From Argyresthia goedartella (Eukaryota; Arthropoda; Insecta; Lepidoptera; Argyresthiidae), in the NCBI GenBank assembly GCA_949825045.1, contig OX463824.1, forward strand, positions 31,714,001 to 31,778,000: a stretch of 64,000 bases of DNA. Reading direction: 5' to 3'. Position 1 is the first letter of the stretch, and each line of letters opens with the position of its first letter. The translations under genes were made by a program, and so were the position numbers. The notes below the pieces were generated by a model. That model saw only the letters and a program-made list of their open reading frames with translations. It did not search any database and was not told the DNA's origin. This document shows positions 29,650 to 40,529 of this stretch, piece by piece.

Positions 29650-30434
29650 TTGTCTTTGTCTCAGAGATTTATCAACCATGTAGGCAATAGTGAGAGAACT
29701 GGCGGATATTGGACCAGGGCTGAGAGAGGTAATCACATAAACTACTTAGAATTACTCGCGGTATTCTTTGGCCTAAAAACATTTGCGAAAGACTTGTCGA
29801 GTTGTGACCTTTTACTGCGTGTTGATAACACAACTGCAATCTCCTATGTAAATAGAATGGGGGTGTTCAATTTGAACACCTTAATTCTCTTTCTAAAGAT
29901 ATTTGGGCCTGGTGTGAAGAAAGGAAAATATTTATTTTTGCCAGTTATGTAAAATCTTCATTGAATGCTGAAGCAGATTTCGAGTCTCGAAAGATCAATT
30001 TGGACACAGAGTGGGAATTGAACACTAAAGAATATCTAAGAATTACTCAGACATTTGGGATACCAGATATCGACCTGTTCGCATCCCGAGTAAATCCTAA
30101 ATGTGATAAATATATATCATGGAAAAGAGATCCGTTCGCTAATGACATCGACGCATTTACAATAAATTGGTCAAATTATATTTTTTATGCCTTTCCTCCT
30201 TTCGCTTTAGTTCTTAAAATGCTCAATAAAATAATTTCTGATAAAGCAACTGGCATAGTGGTAGTTCCTCATTGGCCCTCTCAGCCTTGGTACCCATTAT
30301 TCAAATCATTATGCATAGGGAAGGTGATGATACTCAGACCGGATGTAAATCTTCTTTCATCACCATTTAGGTCCACACACCCGTTACACCACCACCTTTC
30401 CCTGGCGGTGAGCTTGTTATCCGGGAAGCGTTGA
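29650..30434 (+). pseudogene. DIRS pol remnant (RNase H region), left arm
   Basis: Two frames. 29650-29952 contains the RNase H-like block HINYLELLAVFFGLK and LLLRVDNTTAISYVNRMG. 29961-30434 contains NAEADFESRK and TFGIPDIDLFASRVN...CDKYISWKRDP, the region that precedes the recombinase in DIRS elements. A frameshift lies between them. The N-terminal RT is absent: the terminal repeat joins directly to the RNase H region, leaving the first residues (SLSQRFINHVG) encoded by the repeat itself. Confidence 0.8.
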
Positions 30435-30461
30435 TTATACAGGGAATACCACAATCTGCAG

Positions 30462-31369
30462 TACAAGTAATGAGTGCTTTCATAACATCCAGTACAAAAT
30501 CTCAGTATTGTTCCAGCTGGAAGCTATGGTGAGATTACTGCCACAACAAGGGTTGTAATTTTTATAACGCTGATGTAAATCAAATACTTGATTTTTTATC
30601 TATCTGTTTTCAATCTGGATCATCATACGGAACTTTAAATAATCACCGTTCTGCAATAGCTTTTATTAATTCATGTAAAGTAGCACAAGATGACAAGTTA
30701 AGAAGGTTCTTTAGAGTTATTTTTAAGTTAAGACCTTGTTTCCCAAAGTATAATGTTACATGGAACCCAGCAATTGTTTTAGATTATCTCAGCAGCCAAT
30801 CAAATGAGTCTGTCAATGTAGAACTAATTACTAAGAAAACTGTCATGTTTTTAGCATTAGCCTCAGGTCAGAGAGTTCAGACTTTGTCATTGATTAAGAT
30901 AAGTAATATTAAGATTTATAGTGATAATATTATCATATTAATTGACGATTTAATTAAAACTTCAGGAATTGGTCGGGCTCAACCGATAATAAATTTACCA
31001 TTTTTTTCACAAGATCTTGGTATATGTCCTGCTACAACCTTGCAATGTTACATGAATATATCATCAAGTCACAGGACTTCGTTAAATGATAAACTTTTTT
31101 TGAAATATAAGAAACCCTTCAGGCCGGCGACGTCGCAAACGATTAGCCGTTGGTTAAAAGATACGCTTTCAGCGAGTGGCATTGACACGTCTATATTTAG
31201 TGCCCATAGCACTCGCCACGCATCCACATCATCAGCAGCCCGATCAGGCATAAGCATAGATATTATTCGGAGATCAGCCGGTTGGACTGACCAATCCTCT
31301 GTATTTGCCAACTTTTATAATAGGCCTATGGTAGACAGTGACAGCAATTTGCTGAGGGATAATCGTTAA
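30462..31369 (+). pseudogene. Tyrosine recombinase of the DIRS-like element, left arm
   Basis: The N-terminal half (SAFITSSTKSQYCSSWKLW...) carries one TGA stop at 30528-30530. From 30845 an open frame of 174 residues holds the catalytic core: R10 (SGQRVQT), H121-x-x-R124 (HSTR), W147 and the nucleophile Y158 (FANFYNR). The complete R-H-R-H/W-Y set is present. The enzyme would insert the circular cDNA without target duplication. The right arm has the same gene with a stop at a different codon. Confidence 0.82.
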
Positions 31370-31500
31370 GTTTGTGTAATAGTTTGTTTTTTATTACATT
31401 TATCTCAAAGTAAAAACATAAGTTTTATTTCATTAGCAACATTGATTGTTAATCTCTAAACATCTACATGGTTGATAAATCTCTGAGACAAAGACAAGAT

Positions 31501-31762
31501 ACGCCTTTGCTACCAGACTGTAGTCCCAGTTCTGGCAGCAAAGGCTTCGCACGTAGTTTATAGCGCCCTCTAGGAAAAAACAAAAGCAAACTCCTGCTTT
31601 GCCTGCCTACTGGGCGCTACCCTCGCTACCCGTCATTCTTTTTAGAGTAAACGGCAACATTGTTATGGGGAATATAACGGGAAGGGAGGGACCTTAAATC
31701 TCCTCGTCAAAGACAGGATAATTATGATCGAACTTCACTTAAGGTAAGTTCGTTTGATCTTC
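31501..31762. repeat. Spacer between DIRS arms with stem-loop
   Basis: 262 bp. It has a strong stem-loop at about 31503-31545 (GCCTTTGCT-A-CCAGA pairing with TCTGG-C-AGCAAAGGC). The right part (31713-31762) is the inverse of the left flank of the palindrome (29601-29650: GATCAAACGAACTTACC...). This may be the junction or terminal region of the parental element. Confidence 0.6.
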
Positions 31763-31898
31763 TAATTATCTTGTCTTTGTCTCAGAGATTTATCAACCAT
31801 GTAGATGTTTAGAGATTAACAATCAATGTTGCTAATGAAATAAAACTTATGTTTTTACTTTGAGATAAATGTAATAAAAAACAAACTATTACACAAAC

Positions 31899-32806
31899 TT
31901 AACGATTATCCCTCAGCAAATTGCTGTCACTGTCTACCATAGGCCTATTATAAAAGTTGGCAAATACAGAGGATTGGTCAGTCCAACCGGCTGATCTCCG
32001 AATAATATCTATGCTTATGCCTGATCGGGCTGCTGATGATGTGGATGCGTGGCGAGTGCTATGGGCACTAAATATAGACGTGTCAATGCCACTCGCTGAA
32101 AGCGTATCTTTTAACCAACGGCTAATCGTTTGCGACGTCGCCGGCCTGAAGGGTTTCTTATATGTCAAAAAAAGTTTATCATTTAACGAAGTCCTGTGAC
32201 TTGATGATATATTCATGTAACATTGCAAGGTTGTAGCAGGACATATACCAAGATCTTGTGAAAAAAATGGTAAATTTATTATCGGTTGAGCCCGACCAAT
32301 TCCTGAAGTTTTAATTAAATCGTCAATTAATATGATAATCTTATCACTATAAATCTTAATATTACTTATCTTAATCAATGACAAAGTCTGAACTCTCTGA
32401 CCTGAGGCTAATGCTAAAAGCATGACAGTTTTCTTAGTAATTAGTTCTACATTGACAGACTCATTTGATTGGCTGCTGAGATAATCTAAAACAATTGCTG
32501 GGTTCCATGTAACATTATACTTTGGGAAACAAGGTCTTAACTTAAAAATACCTCTAAAGAACCTTCTTAACTTGTCATCTTGTGCTACTTTACATGAATT
32601 AATAAAAGCTATTGCAGAACGGTGATTATTTAAAGTTCCGTATGATGATCCAGATTGAAAACAGATAGATAAAAAATCAAGTATTTGATTTACATCAGCG
32701 TTATAAAAATTACAACCCTTGTTGTGGCAGTAATCCCACCATAGCTTTCAGCTGGAACAATACTGAGATTTTGTACTGGATGTTATGGAAGCACTCATTA
32801 CTTGTA
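31899..32806 (-). pseudogene. Tyrosine recombinase of the DIRS-like element, right arm
   Basis: Mirror copy of 30462-31369 with the same catalytic residues. It differs by very few codons (for example Lys for Asn in YSDKII, and Thr for Lys in FLTYKK). Here the codon corresponding to Trp of SWKLWW is TGA at the first Trp, whereas the left arm has TGA at the last Trp. Confidence 0.82.
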
Positions 32807-32833
32807 CTGCAGATTCTGGTATTCCCTGTATAA

Positions 32834-33641
32834 TCAACGCTTCCCGGATAACAAGCTCACCGCCAGGGAAAAGTGGTGGTGTAACGGGTGTGTGGACCTA
32901 AATGGTGATGAAAGAAGATTTACATCCGGTCTGAGTATCATCACCTTCCCTATGCATAATGATTTGAATAATGGGTACCAAGGCTGAGAGGGCCAATGAG
33001 GAACTACCACTATGCCAGTTGCTTTATCAGAAATTATTTTATTGAGCATTTTAAGAACTAAAGCGAAAGGAGGAAAGGCATAAAAAATTATTTTTGACCA
33101 ATTTATTGTAAATGCGTCGATGTCATTAGCGAACGGATCTCTTTTCCATGATATATATTTATCACATTTAGAATTTACTCGGGATGCGAACAGGTCGATA
33201 TCTGGTATCCCAAATGTCTGAGTAATTCTTAGATATTCTTTAGTGTTCAATTCCCACTCTGTGTCCAAATTGATCTTTCGAGACTCGAAATCTGCTTCAG
33301 CATTCAATGAAGATTTTACATAACTGGCAAAAATAAATATTTTCCTTTCTTCACACCAGGCCCAAATATCTTTAGAAAGAGAATTAAGGTGTTCAAATTG
33401 AACACCCCCATTCTATTTACATAGGAGATTGCAGTTGTGTTATCAACACGCAGTAAAAGGTCACAACTCGACAAGTCTTTCGCAAATGTTTTAGGCCAAA
33501 GAATACCGCGAGTAATTCTAAGTAGTTTATGTGATTACCTCTCTCAGCCCTGGTCCAAAATCCGCCAGTTCTCTCACTATTGCCTACATGGTTGATAAAT
33601 CTCTGAGACAAAGACAAGATAATTAGCACGGCAAATTTCAA
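32834..33641 (-). pseudogene. DIRS pol remnant (RNase H region), right arm
   Basis: Mirror copy of 29650-30434: NAEADFESRK...DIDLFASRVN in 32834-33307 and HINYLELLAVFFGLK in 33417-33641, again in different frames. A few amino-acid differences from the left arm (Ser for Pro in RVNSKC, WSKIIFYAF). Confidence 0.8.
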
Positions 33642-34137
33642 TCATCAATAACATAAGTTTTTCGGACCTAATTTAACAAAATCAAGTGAAAGCTTTAAAG
33701 AAAGTGCAAGTTGTTATAAAAACATTCTTAGTTCATTATATTTCATTTAAGGTATTATTGACGTAGATACCTCACACAGGTTGAAGTTATGACCTACTAA
33801 CCAGTTTGAGGGAGAAAAATAGACTTTTTAGACAATCTTTTAATTAATTAAATATATCTATTCATGCGCGAAATGAGATCCTTGGTTCCTTACACAGACA
33901 CGAGCCCGTCTTCGGACTTCTGTGGTCGTAATTTTGGGCATAATTTCATCTTTCATGGTGTAGAAAGCCATTCTTATTTTTGAAATCAACTCTTCTTTTG
34001 TGTTGATGACTACTTTGGAATAGACCAGTTCTTTGGCTCTGCCCCACACAAAATAGTCCATTGGAGTCAGGTCTGGTGAACGAGCAGGCCAAGGAATATG
34101 CCCGTCTCTGCCGATCCAGCAGTTGGGAAACATTCTT
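33627..34137 (-). pseudogene. Mariner transposase fragment, second copy
   Basis: Same family and orientation as 28312-28820, starting GCACGGCAAATTTCAATC. The frame 33858-34133 is open and reads WIGRDGHIPWPARSPDLTPM and DYFVWGRAKELVYSK to the stop, so it retains the third catalytic Asp region. The N-terminus and terminal repeats are absent. The sequence after it (34138-34270) is the inverse of the sequence before the first copy (27985-28135). Confidence 0.75.
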
Positions 34138-34599
34138 AAATAATCAATAAAAATTTAACAGTAAGACTTCCCCATATGTATGTTTGGCTCACATGGTCAT
34201 GGTTCTAAATGGTCTATACTAACTTCGGGTTAAGTCTTTGCATCGATCTACCGGACACCCTACTTTTTATTTTTTTATTTATTACTAGCTCTAGCTCTCT
34301 GCTTTGCTAGCCTGGATCGTTAAACGCGTCCGGTGGTAATAGGTTTCATACTCTTTAGTGCGAGATGTTTTAGGAGTCGGGTTTTAGTTTTTGAACCCAG
34401 TAACGTATAAAGAATGTTCAACGGCCAAGTCACACAACATTAACTATAACAATACAGAAATCGCAGTAAGCAACCTTAGACTTGGCACGACTTTGTCTAG
34501 ATTTCATTACTTTTTAGAGATAAACAAACAGCTCCATCGAGACTTGGCTAGTTTTTTACAGAATGTTTTTGGTGGGATTTCACTTCTTTTTGTAGAAAC

Positions 34600-34829
34600 T
34601 GTTTAATATTTATGCTTCGGAACGCACCGGTTTTCGTTGCGCGGATCGACCGCGAGTGATCGGGACATCACTAGCGGAAACGGAACTGCAGCTGTCACTT
34701 GCATAGAACCGAGATGACAAGTTAGAGGTTACTTTCTTGTCGTGAGAAAAAATGTCAGCACATGGAGTCGGGCTTTGACTGTATTTAGTGTAACAATTGT
34801 CTAACACAGTCGTCGGGCCTGGTCGGAGT
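34600..34829 (+). repeat. BEL/Pao 5' LTR, first part
   Basis: Matches 40530-40759 of the 3' LTR with few substitutions, up to CGGTCGGAGT, where the LINE fragment begins. Confidence 0.9.
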
Positions 34830-35765
34830 AATAATAAATAATAATAGTAATAATAATAAATAATCTCATACAGCGAGAAGGCCAAGAATCTTGAGGTTGT
34901 ATTTGATAAATTGTTGTCCTGGTCGCCCCATTTTTGTGAGTCTTTGCGTCATTTCACTCCCTACGGAGATTGCAGCACTTCCTGCCACAGCAGACTAAAA
35001 TCACCCTTGCCCAATCCCTCCTACTACCTTTAATCGACTATGCAGATGTTTGCTGGATCGGTGCGAACGAAGAACAACTGAACAAACTCGAACGACTTCA
35101 AAACCTCGGGATTCGGTTTGTCTTCGGGCTGCGCAAGTATGACCATGTCTCACACTATCGCAAGGAGTTGGGGTGGCTTCCGATCCGCCTTCGTCGTGAT
35201 ATGCACGTTCTCTCCTATCTGTTCAACATTTTGCGAAATCCCCGCTACCCCTCATATCTTCGAGAACGTTTCGAGTTTATTTCCTCCAGGCATAGCAACC
35301 GGAGATCCCACACGATGTCTCTTCTCTCTACTCCTCGGCATAACACTGCCGCTTACAAACACTCGTTTAGGTTAACGGCGATCCGACTGTAGAACGCACT
35401 TCCCTGCGCTATTAGAGATAGTCCCTCAATTTTCACTTTTAAGACAAGATTAAAAGAGCATTTCCTTTCTCTTTCGTGATAGGTACTTTTATATATGTAT
35501 ATATAAGTAGTATATGTTTGATATATATAAAATTTTTTGCTTTTCTATTTTATTTAGTATATATCATTTATTAAATTATTATGTTTTAGTTGTAAACAAT
35601 TAGATGTGTACAGTTTTATTGCGCACTAGGACTCTCCTATTGCACAATTTTTCCTGTCCTTAGGTTTGCTGGTAGAAATCTCTCTTTAGAGATAAGCTCG
35701 CCTTTGCTCATAAAATGTTTTGTTACCTTACTATTTCTATAAGATTTCTGTGCAATAAAGAATAT
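34830..35765 (+). mobile_element. 5'-truncated non-LTR retrotransposon in the 5' LTR
   Basis: Inserted with a short duplication GAGT (34826-34829, 35766-35769). It encodes the C-terminal part of an RT ORF: QTKITLAQSLLLPLIDYADV, LERLQNLGIRFVFGL, RKELGWLPIRLRRD, in 34970-35392, then a 3' UTR ending GTGCAATAAAGAATAT. The same 3' end occurs at 49690-50022, so this is a family. The 5' end begins with an AAT-rich run. Confidence 0.8.
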
Positions 35766-35769
35766 GAGT

Positions 35770-36114
35770 GTTAACTATAATAATCGTCGGAAAATAAGTA
35801 GATTCACGTCAGCGGAGTGAGTGCTTCGTGTTGTGAAGGTTAAAGTTGTTCGGTCCCCAACTCGTCGCATTCGGACAGCGACTCCTCGTGTCGGCAAGCA
35901 ACACGACGGCGACAGCATCGGGCTACGACGAGAGTAAGATTCGAATCCTCTCCACCCACCCATTGTGCTCCTTATCCCGCATTCCTGCCTCGAATTGAGC
36001 TTTCGAGTTCCGGCCCAAGGCGTCAAGGTCAGTACCACTTGCGATACTCCCCGTGCTGGTGAAAACCACCCCTCAAGATTCCACGCCCGTTCGGTTGAGG
36101 CGTGGAATTAAACA
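35770..36114 (+). repeat. BEL/Pao 5' LTR, second part
   Basis: Matches 40760-41104 almost perfectly (TTAACTATAATAATC to GAATTAAACA). Immediately after it, TTTGGTAGCAGGCGCGG is the likely primer-binding region. Confidence 0.9.
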
Positions 36115-36821
36115 TTTGGTAGCAGGCGCGGTTTCCTAGTGGGAAATCATCGATTCACGGACGGTTGTAGGGTTGTTTTTTTGCCACATTTTAGTTGGGA
36201 GAAAAGGGTATCTCAGATTGGCCGGCAATCAGTTTGTGAGTGAGTCTGTGGTCGGTATACCACAATTAAAGTTCATTTTCGGTTAGTGAAAGTATAATTG
36301 ACGATTAAGTTAACAATTATTATAAATTTGCAGTCGGAAACTACTCGGTGTGCATAAGAAACAGACATTCGGTCGGACCATAGTATTGCAGTCGGGTTCC
36401 ATAGCATTGCAGTGTTGTTTCGGATTACAGAGCAGGGTCAGGCAAATTAAGGGGTATTAACCTGATTTTGCTGACCTCAGTAGAAGTGTGGGTCATATCG
36501 GAGGGGCCACTTCTAGAAGGTCACAGCTACCTTCATTATATTAAAAATAGTTTTTTTTTCTATAATAAATTTTTGTGTGTTATTTTTTATTGTGCCTTAT
36601 GGTGGCATTCTCTGATTGATTTGGAGTGTATAGTCATAGGGTGTGTGTCCACAGGGCGACCATATTAAATATGTTTTAGGATTTAATTGTTTTAGTGGTT
36701 GCCTTGGTTTTTACAACTTAGTTTTAATTTCTGTGCCCAGCGCTGACGGGCAAGTGCTGGCCTCTGGCTATACTTAGTTCGGTAGTGAAGTATAGGACCA
36801 GAATAAATTGAATCGGTAACC

Positions 36822-37868
36822 ATGGCACCTTCGCCCTTGACGGTACTGCGGTATGGTGTCCGTGAGGAGATGAGATGGCTCGCCCATACTCATAAGTATG
36901 TGGAGCGACCTGACATGGACGATGTCCTGCTCAAGCGTGTGGAGGACGCAATGACACGCGTCGGGAAGGTGTGTCGGCTGGCTGCGGAGGCTGAAGCTCT
37001 CGGGCTTACGGATGAAGCCTCGGTGGCTGCAGTGAAGCAGCTCTGCGCGGATGCTGACCAAGCGATGGAATGCATGGGCGACATCGAGCGTCGTGCGGAA
37101 AAAATTAAGCGGTCGCGACGGAATGACCGCGGGGAAGGTAACGGAGACCCACCCCCGAAGGGTGTTGTTGGACGGCTGCCACACCTGGAGATTCCGGCCT
37201 TCGGTGGGGCAATTGATGAGTGGCCGACATTCATTAATTTATTCGATAGTTTGGTCCACGGTCGGGACGACCTGGACAACGCCTACAAGTTGGCCCAACT
37301 ATTGATGGCACTGCGGGGTGAACCGAAGGAGTTGGTCGGTCACCTAACGGTCACGGCGGGCAATTATGAGATAGCCCGGTCCATATTGTTCGACCGCTAC
37401 CAACACAAACGGCGGTTGGTTGATGCGCAGCTGGGGAAGCTGTTTAGCATCCCAAGAGTAACCCGGGATGTTGACATCCGAGTACAGGTGCTCAACCCCG
37501 TGCTGGTGGCCACTATTGCCCTTCAGAACCTTGGTCTGCCGGTAGAGCAATGGTCATATATTGTTTTGTATATGGTTTTGTCACGGTTGCCTGCAGCTGT
37601 TCAAAGTCGGTTTGAACAGCTGCATGGGGGCAGTAGCTCGGAATTGCCCACGCTCGTCCAATTGACGGATTTTTTGGAGGGTGTGACGGGAGTCACCAAC
37701 GGGGTGACTGGGGTACCCGCGGACGGGACCCCCCCCGAGGGGAAGGGGGCAGCGCGGGGGGTAACATGCGGGATAGCCGGGGTTCGGTCGCCGCTGTCCA
37801 CGGTCAGCGAGGACTTCGGGCCGCTGGCTCACCGCGTGTTACGGGCGGGTGACAGATGGCACCTATGA
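36822..37868 (+). CDS. gag: BEL/Pao Gag-like protein
   Basis: 348 residues. N-terminal helical part (to about 100), then VGRLPHLEIPAFGGAIDEWPTFINLFDSLV and a helical domain to about 290. This is the DUF1759-type Gag of BEL/Pao elements (the 'LP...I..F.G....W..F...F...VH....L....K...L...L.G.A' pattern). The C-terminus runs into Gly/Pro-rich sequence without a recognisable zinc knuckle. The frame ends at 37868 before the protease region, so the polyprotein is probably broken, or the gene needs a frameshift. The long ORFs in other frames here result from the GC-rich composition. Confidence 0.8.
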   Translation: MAPSPLTVLRYGVREEMRWLAHTHKYVERPDMDDVLLKRVEDAMTRVGKVCRLAAEAEALGLTDEASVAAVKQLCADADQAMECMGDIERRAEKIKRSRRNDRGEGNGDPPPKGVVGRLPHLEIPAFGGAIDEWPTFINLFDSLVHGRDDLDNAYKLAQLLMALRGEPKELVGHLTVTAGNYEIARSILFDRYQHKRRLVDAQLGKLFSIPRVTRDVDIRVQVLNPVLVATIALQNLGLPVEQWSYIVLYMVLSRLPAAVQSRFEQLHGGSSSELPTLVQLTDFLEGVTGVTNGVTGVPADGTPPEGKGAARGVTCGIAGVRSPLSTVSEDFGPLAHRVLRAGDRWHL

Positions 37869-38238
37869 GTGGCGCGAAGGCTGGGAGCCCACCACCTTCT
37901 GCGCCACCCTGCCCGTCGCTCTGGGAGGCAAACAGGGAGGCGAACAGTCGGATGTCGCCCCCATTCCTAGAGCGCCCCAGGTTGGATCCGCTCTCCCCCT
38001 CCATCCACGATGGCCACCGGGCACACCGTACACCGTCCGGTATGGTCGGATACCGGGACAGCGAGGGGCCTATTATGCGGGTTGGGACCCCCTGATGTAC
38101 ATACGGTCTGATATGCCACCGGCATATCAGCAGCCGCGTTACCAGGCCGACGGAGGTCTCAGCGGGTTTGGATCCCGCGGAGGTTCCCGCTAGGGACACG
38201 CCGCCCACTTACAGGGTGCCGCCACTCCACAGACGGTC

Positions 38239-38604
38239 ATGCTCCCCACCGCCTCTGTGATAGCGTGGAGTTCGGACGGCAAATCTTGTGTGGCACGAGC
38301 ACTATTGGACTCGGGGGCCCAGGGGTGCTTAGTCTCGTGCAACCTTGTAAGACGGTTGGGCATTTCGGTAAGGGAGTATCCACATTCCATTCGGGGAATT
38401 GGGAACACGGAAGTCGGTTCCGTTAAGGGAGTTTGTCGGATTACTCTCTCGTCACGGGTGAATTCATCGGTGAATCTGACGGTCACGGCGGTTGGTCCCC
38501 ACCAAACGATACACCGCCACCCTGCATGGGTTTTGCGATGCCTCGGAGAAGGGCTACGGAGCTGCGGTGTATCTGCGTACGGTCGACTCCTCGGGGGAGG
38601 TTGA
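38239..38604 (+). pseudogene. BEL/Pao aspartic protease, cut by deletion
   Basis: Contains the protease active site (ALLDSGAQGCLVS) and the flap-like segment RGIGNTEVGSVKG, a DUF1758-type Pao protease. At about 38490, after VNLTVTA, the sequence passes into the RNase H region in another frame. The protease end, the whole RT and the connection between them are therefore missing. Confidence 0.8.
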
Positions 38605-39727
38605 TGTGCGGTTGGTCATGGCCAAGAGCAAGGTTGCGCCGTTGCGCACTCGCCTGACCATTCCCAAGTTAGAGCTTTCGGGAGCGGCTCTCCTGACTCG
38701 TCTGCTCAACCACACGATGACGGTTCTTCGTGGGTCAATAGCGTTAGAAGATTCGGTCTACGCTTGGACGGACAGCCAGATCGTGTTATGCTGGCTGAAG
38801 GCTTCAGTTCACAAGCTGGAGATTTTTGTGGCGAATCGGGTTTCGCAGATTTTGAATTCGGAGGTTCCCTTAATCTGGAGACATGTTCCAGGGGAAATGA
38901 ACCCAGCAGACTGTGCGTCTCGTGGGTGTCACGCTCCGGAGTTGGTTGGACATCCCTTGTGGTGGGGTCCAAAATGGTTGACTCAAGCCGAATCGGATTG
39001 GCCAATGAGTCCACGCGTTACCTCGGCGAACGGCGCCTTGACAGTCGGTGTCTGTACGACGCAACCAGAGCCGGAAGAGGAGTTCAGCCTGCTGGAACGG
39101 TACAGCTTGCTCGACAAGCTGGTCAATGTGACAGCCTGGATCTTCCGATTTGCGCGGAATTGTCGCAATTCTGAGGCGCAACGGGTGCGGACACAGGTCC
39201 TGACACCACGGGAACGGAACCATGCGTTGTTCGCATTGGTACGGAACGTGCAGACGGTGCACTTTAAGTCCGCATTGGACTTTCTGAGACGCGGACGCGT
39301 CCAACTGAAGGGAGCTGTGGCTCGGCTCAACCCGTTTATTGACCCTCAAGGATTGCTGAGGGTAGGAGGTCGGCTGCGGAACGCCAACCTGCCTTATGCG
39401 GCTCGCCACCCGTTGTTACTCCCTAGGAAAGGGAAGTTGGTCGAACTGTTGATACAGGATCGACACATTCGGAATGGGCATATCGGATGTCACGCCTCGA
39501 TGGCGTTTCTCCAGCGCGAGTTCTGGATTCTATCGGGAAGACGCTTAGTGCGTAGCGTCGTATTTCGGTGCCTGCCTTGTTATCGGGCCAAGGCGGCTAC
39601 GATGCAGCCCCAGATGGGCGATTTGCCCTCGGATAGGGTTAACGAAATCCGCCCTTTGCGGGTGTCGGAACGGATTTCGCGGGACCATTCATGGTCAAGT
39701 CTTCACAGCTACGGAACGCCAGATTAG
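38492..39727 (+). pseudogene. BEL/Pao RNase H and integrase N-terminal half
   Basis: Residues from about 7 on read TATLHGFCDASEKGYGAAVY, the Pao RNase H start, with later DSQIVLCWL and RHVPGEMNPADCASRG. Then the integrase zinc-binding HHCC region (HIRNGHIGCHASM...CLPCYRAKA). The frame leaves the integrase near 39650: the continuation (VKAYLCVFVCLATKAVHL) is in a different frame. Confidence 0.85.
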
Positions 39728-40498
39728 TGAAGGCATACCTGTGCGTCTTCGTGTGCTTGGCCACGAAGGCAGTCCACTTGTAGGTGGTCAGTGACCTCAC
39801 TACAGAGGCATTTATCGCATGTCTAGATCGGTTCGTCTCACGAAGGGGCCTCCCGACATTAATCCGTTCCGACAACGGCACAAATTTTGTCGGAGCCAGG
39901 CGATATCTGTAGGAGGTCACTCAATTCCTGAACGGTAACCAGCACGCCATCGGTACGGCTTGCTCCCGACGAGGGATTGAATGGGTTTTCAGTCCGCCGA
40001 GATGTCCTCATTGGAGAGGAATTTTTGAGGCTGCGGTTAAATCGGCTAAGTCGCACCTGACGAGTATCATCGGTGAGACCTCTCTACGCTTTGAAGAGCT
40101 TGCGACGCTGTTCTGTAAAATTAAAATGACACTGAACTCGCGTCCGTTGTGCCCGCTCAGTTCGGATCCAAATGATTTGGAAGCCCTGACGCCGGGTTAC
40201 TTCCTGATAGGTCAGCCCCTTAACGCCCTGCCAGAATACCTTTTGGAAACGGTGGTCCCTTGAGTACTTGCACATCTTGCAGCAGCGCCTTAAGTGGACT
40301 GACCGAACGAGCCCCCCTCAAGTCGGTGATTTGGTGCTGATTAAGGATGCGAACCTGCCATCATTTAGATGGAGACGAGGACGGATCGTCAATTTGTACA
40401 CGGGTCGGGATGGCACGCCTCGATCAGCAGAAGTCAAGGTGGGGGACTCGGTCCTCAAGAGAGCGGTCGCAACACTTTCTCGCCTTCCTATTGATTAG
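39700..40498 (+). pseudogene. BEL/Pao integrase core and C-terminus, broken
   Basis: The frame shows LVKAYLCVFVCLATKAVHL, a stop at 39780-39782, LPTLIRSDNGTNFVGA (second catalytic Asp), a stop at about 39909, then RCPHWRGIFEAAVKSAKSHL (catalytic Glu) and LTPGYFLIGQPLNALP. The C-terminal domain VGDLVLIKDANLPSFRWRRG to SRLPID is open in 40268-40498. At least three stops make the copy dead. Confidence 0.85.
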
Positions 40499-40529
40499 GG
40501 ACAGGTTCGGGCCTGTCCGGGCGGGTGAC

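Larger units (their letters stand above)
29643..33624. mobile_element. Palindromic DIRS-like element (two inverted arms)
   Basis: Left arm 29643-31500 (+) and right arm 31763-33624 (-) are about 1.86 kb each and nearly identical, around a 262-bp spacer. All four arm ends carry ATCTTGTCTTTGTCTCAGAG followed by ATTTATCAACCATGTA, as inverted terminal repeats. Each arm keeps an RNase H/pol tail and a tyrosine recombinase, as in DIRS retrotransposons; gag and most of the RT are missing at the same point in both arms. Confidence 0.85.

Noticed and set aside
35118..35375. Second ORF in the LINE fragment at 35.1 kb
   Set aside because: Alternative frame of the recognised RT C-terminus.
36774..37279. 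Long - strand ORFs opposite the BEL/Pao gag
   Set aside because: Antisense shadows in GC-rich coding DNA; no domain recognised.
38706..39409. Overlapping ORFs in other frames of the RNase H/integrase region
   Set aside because: The Pao motifs are in one frame; the others show no family resemblance.
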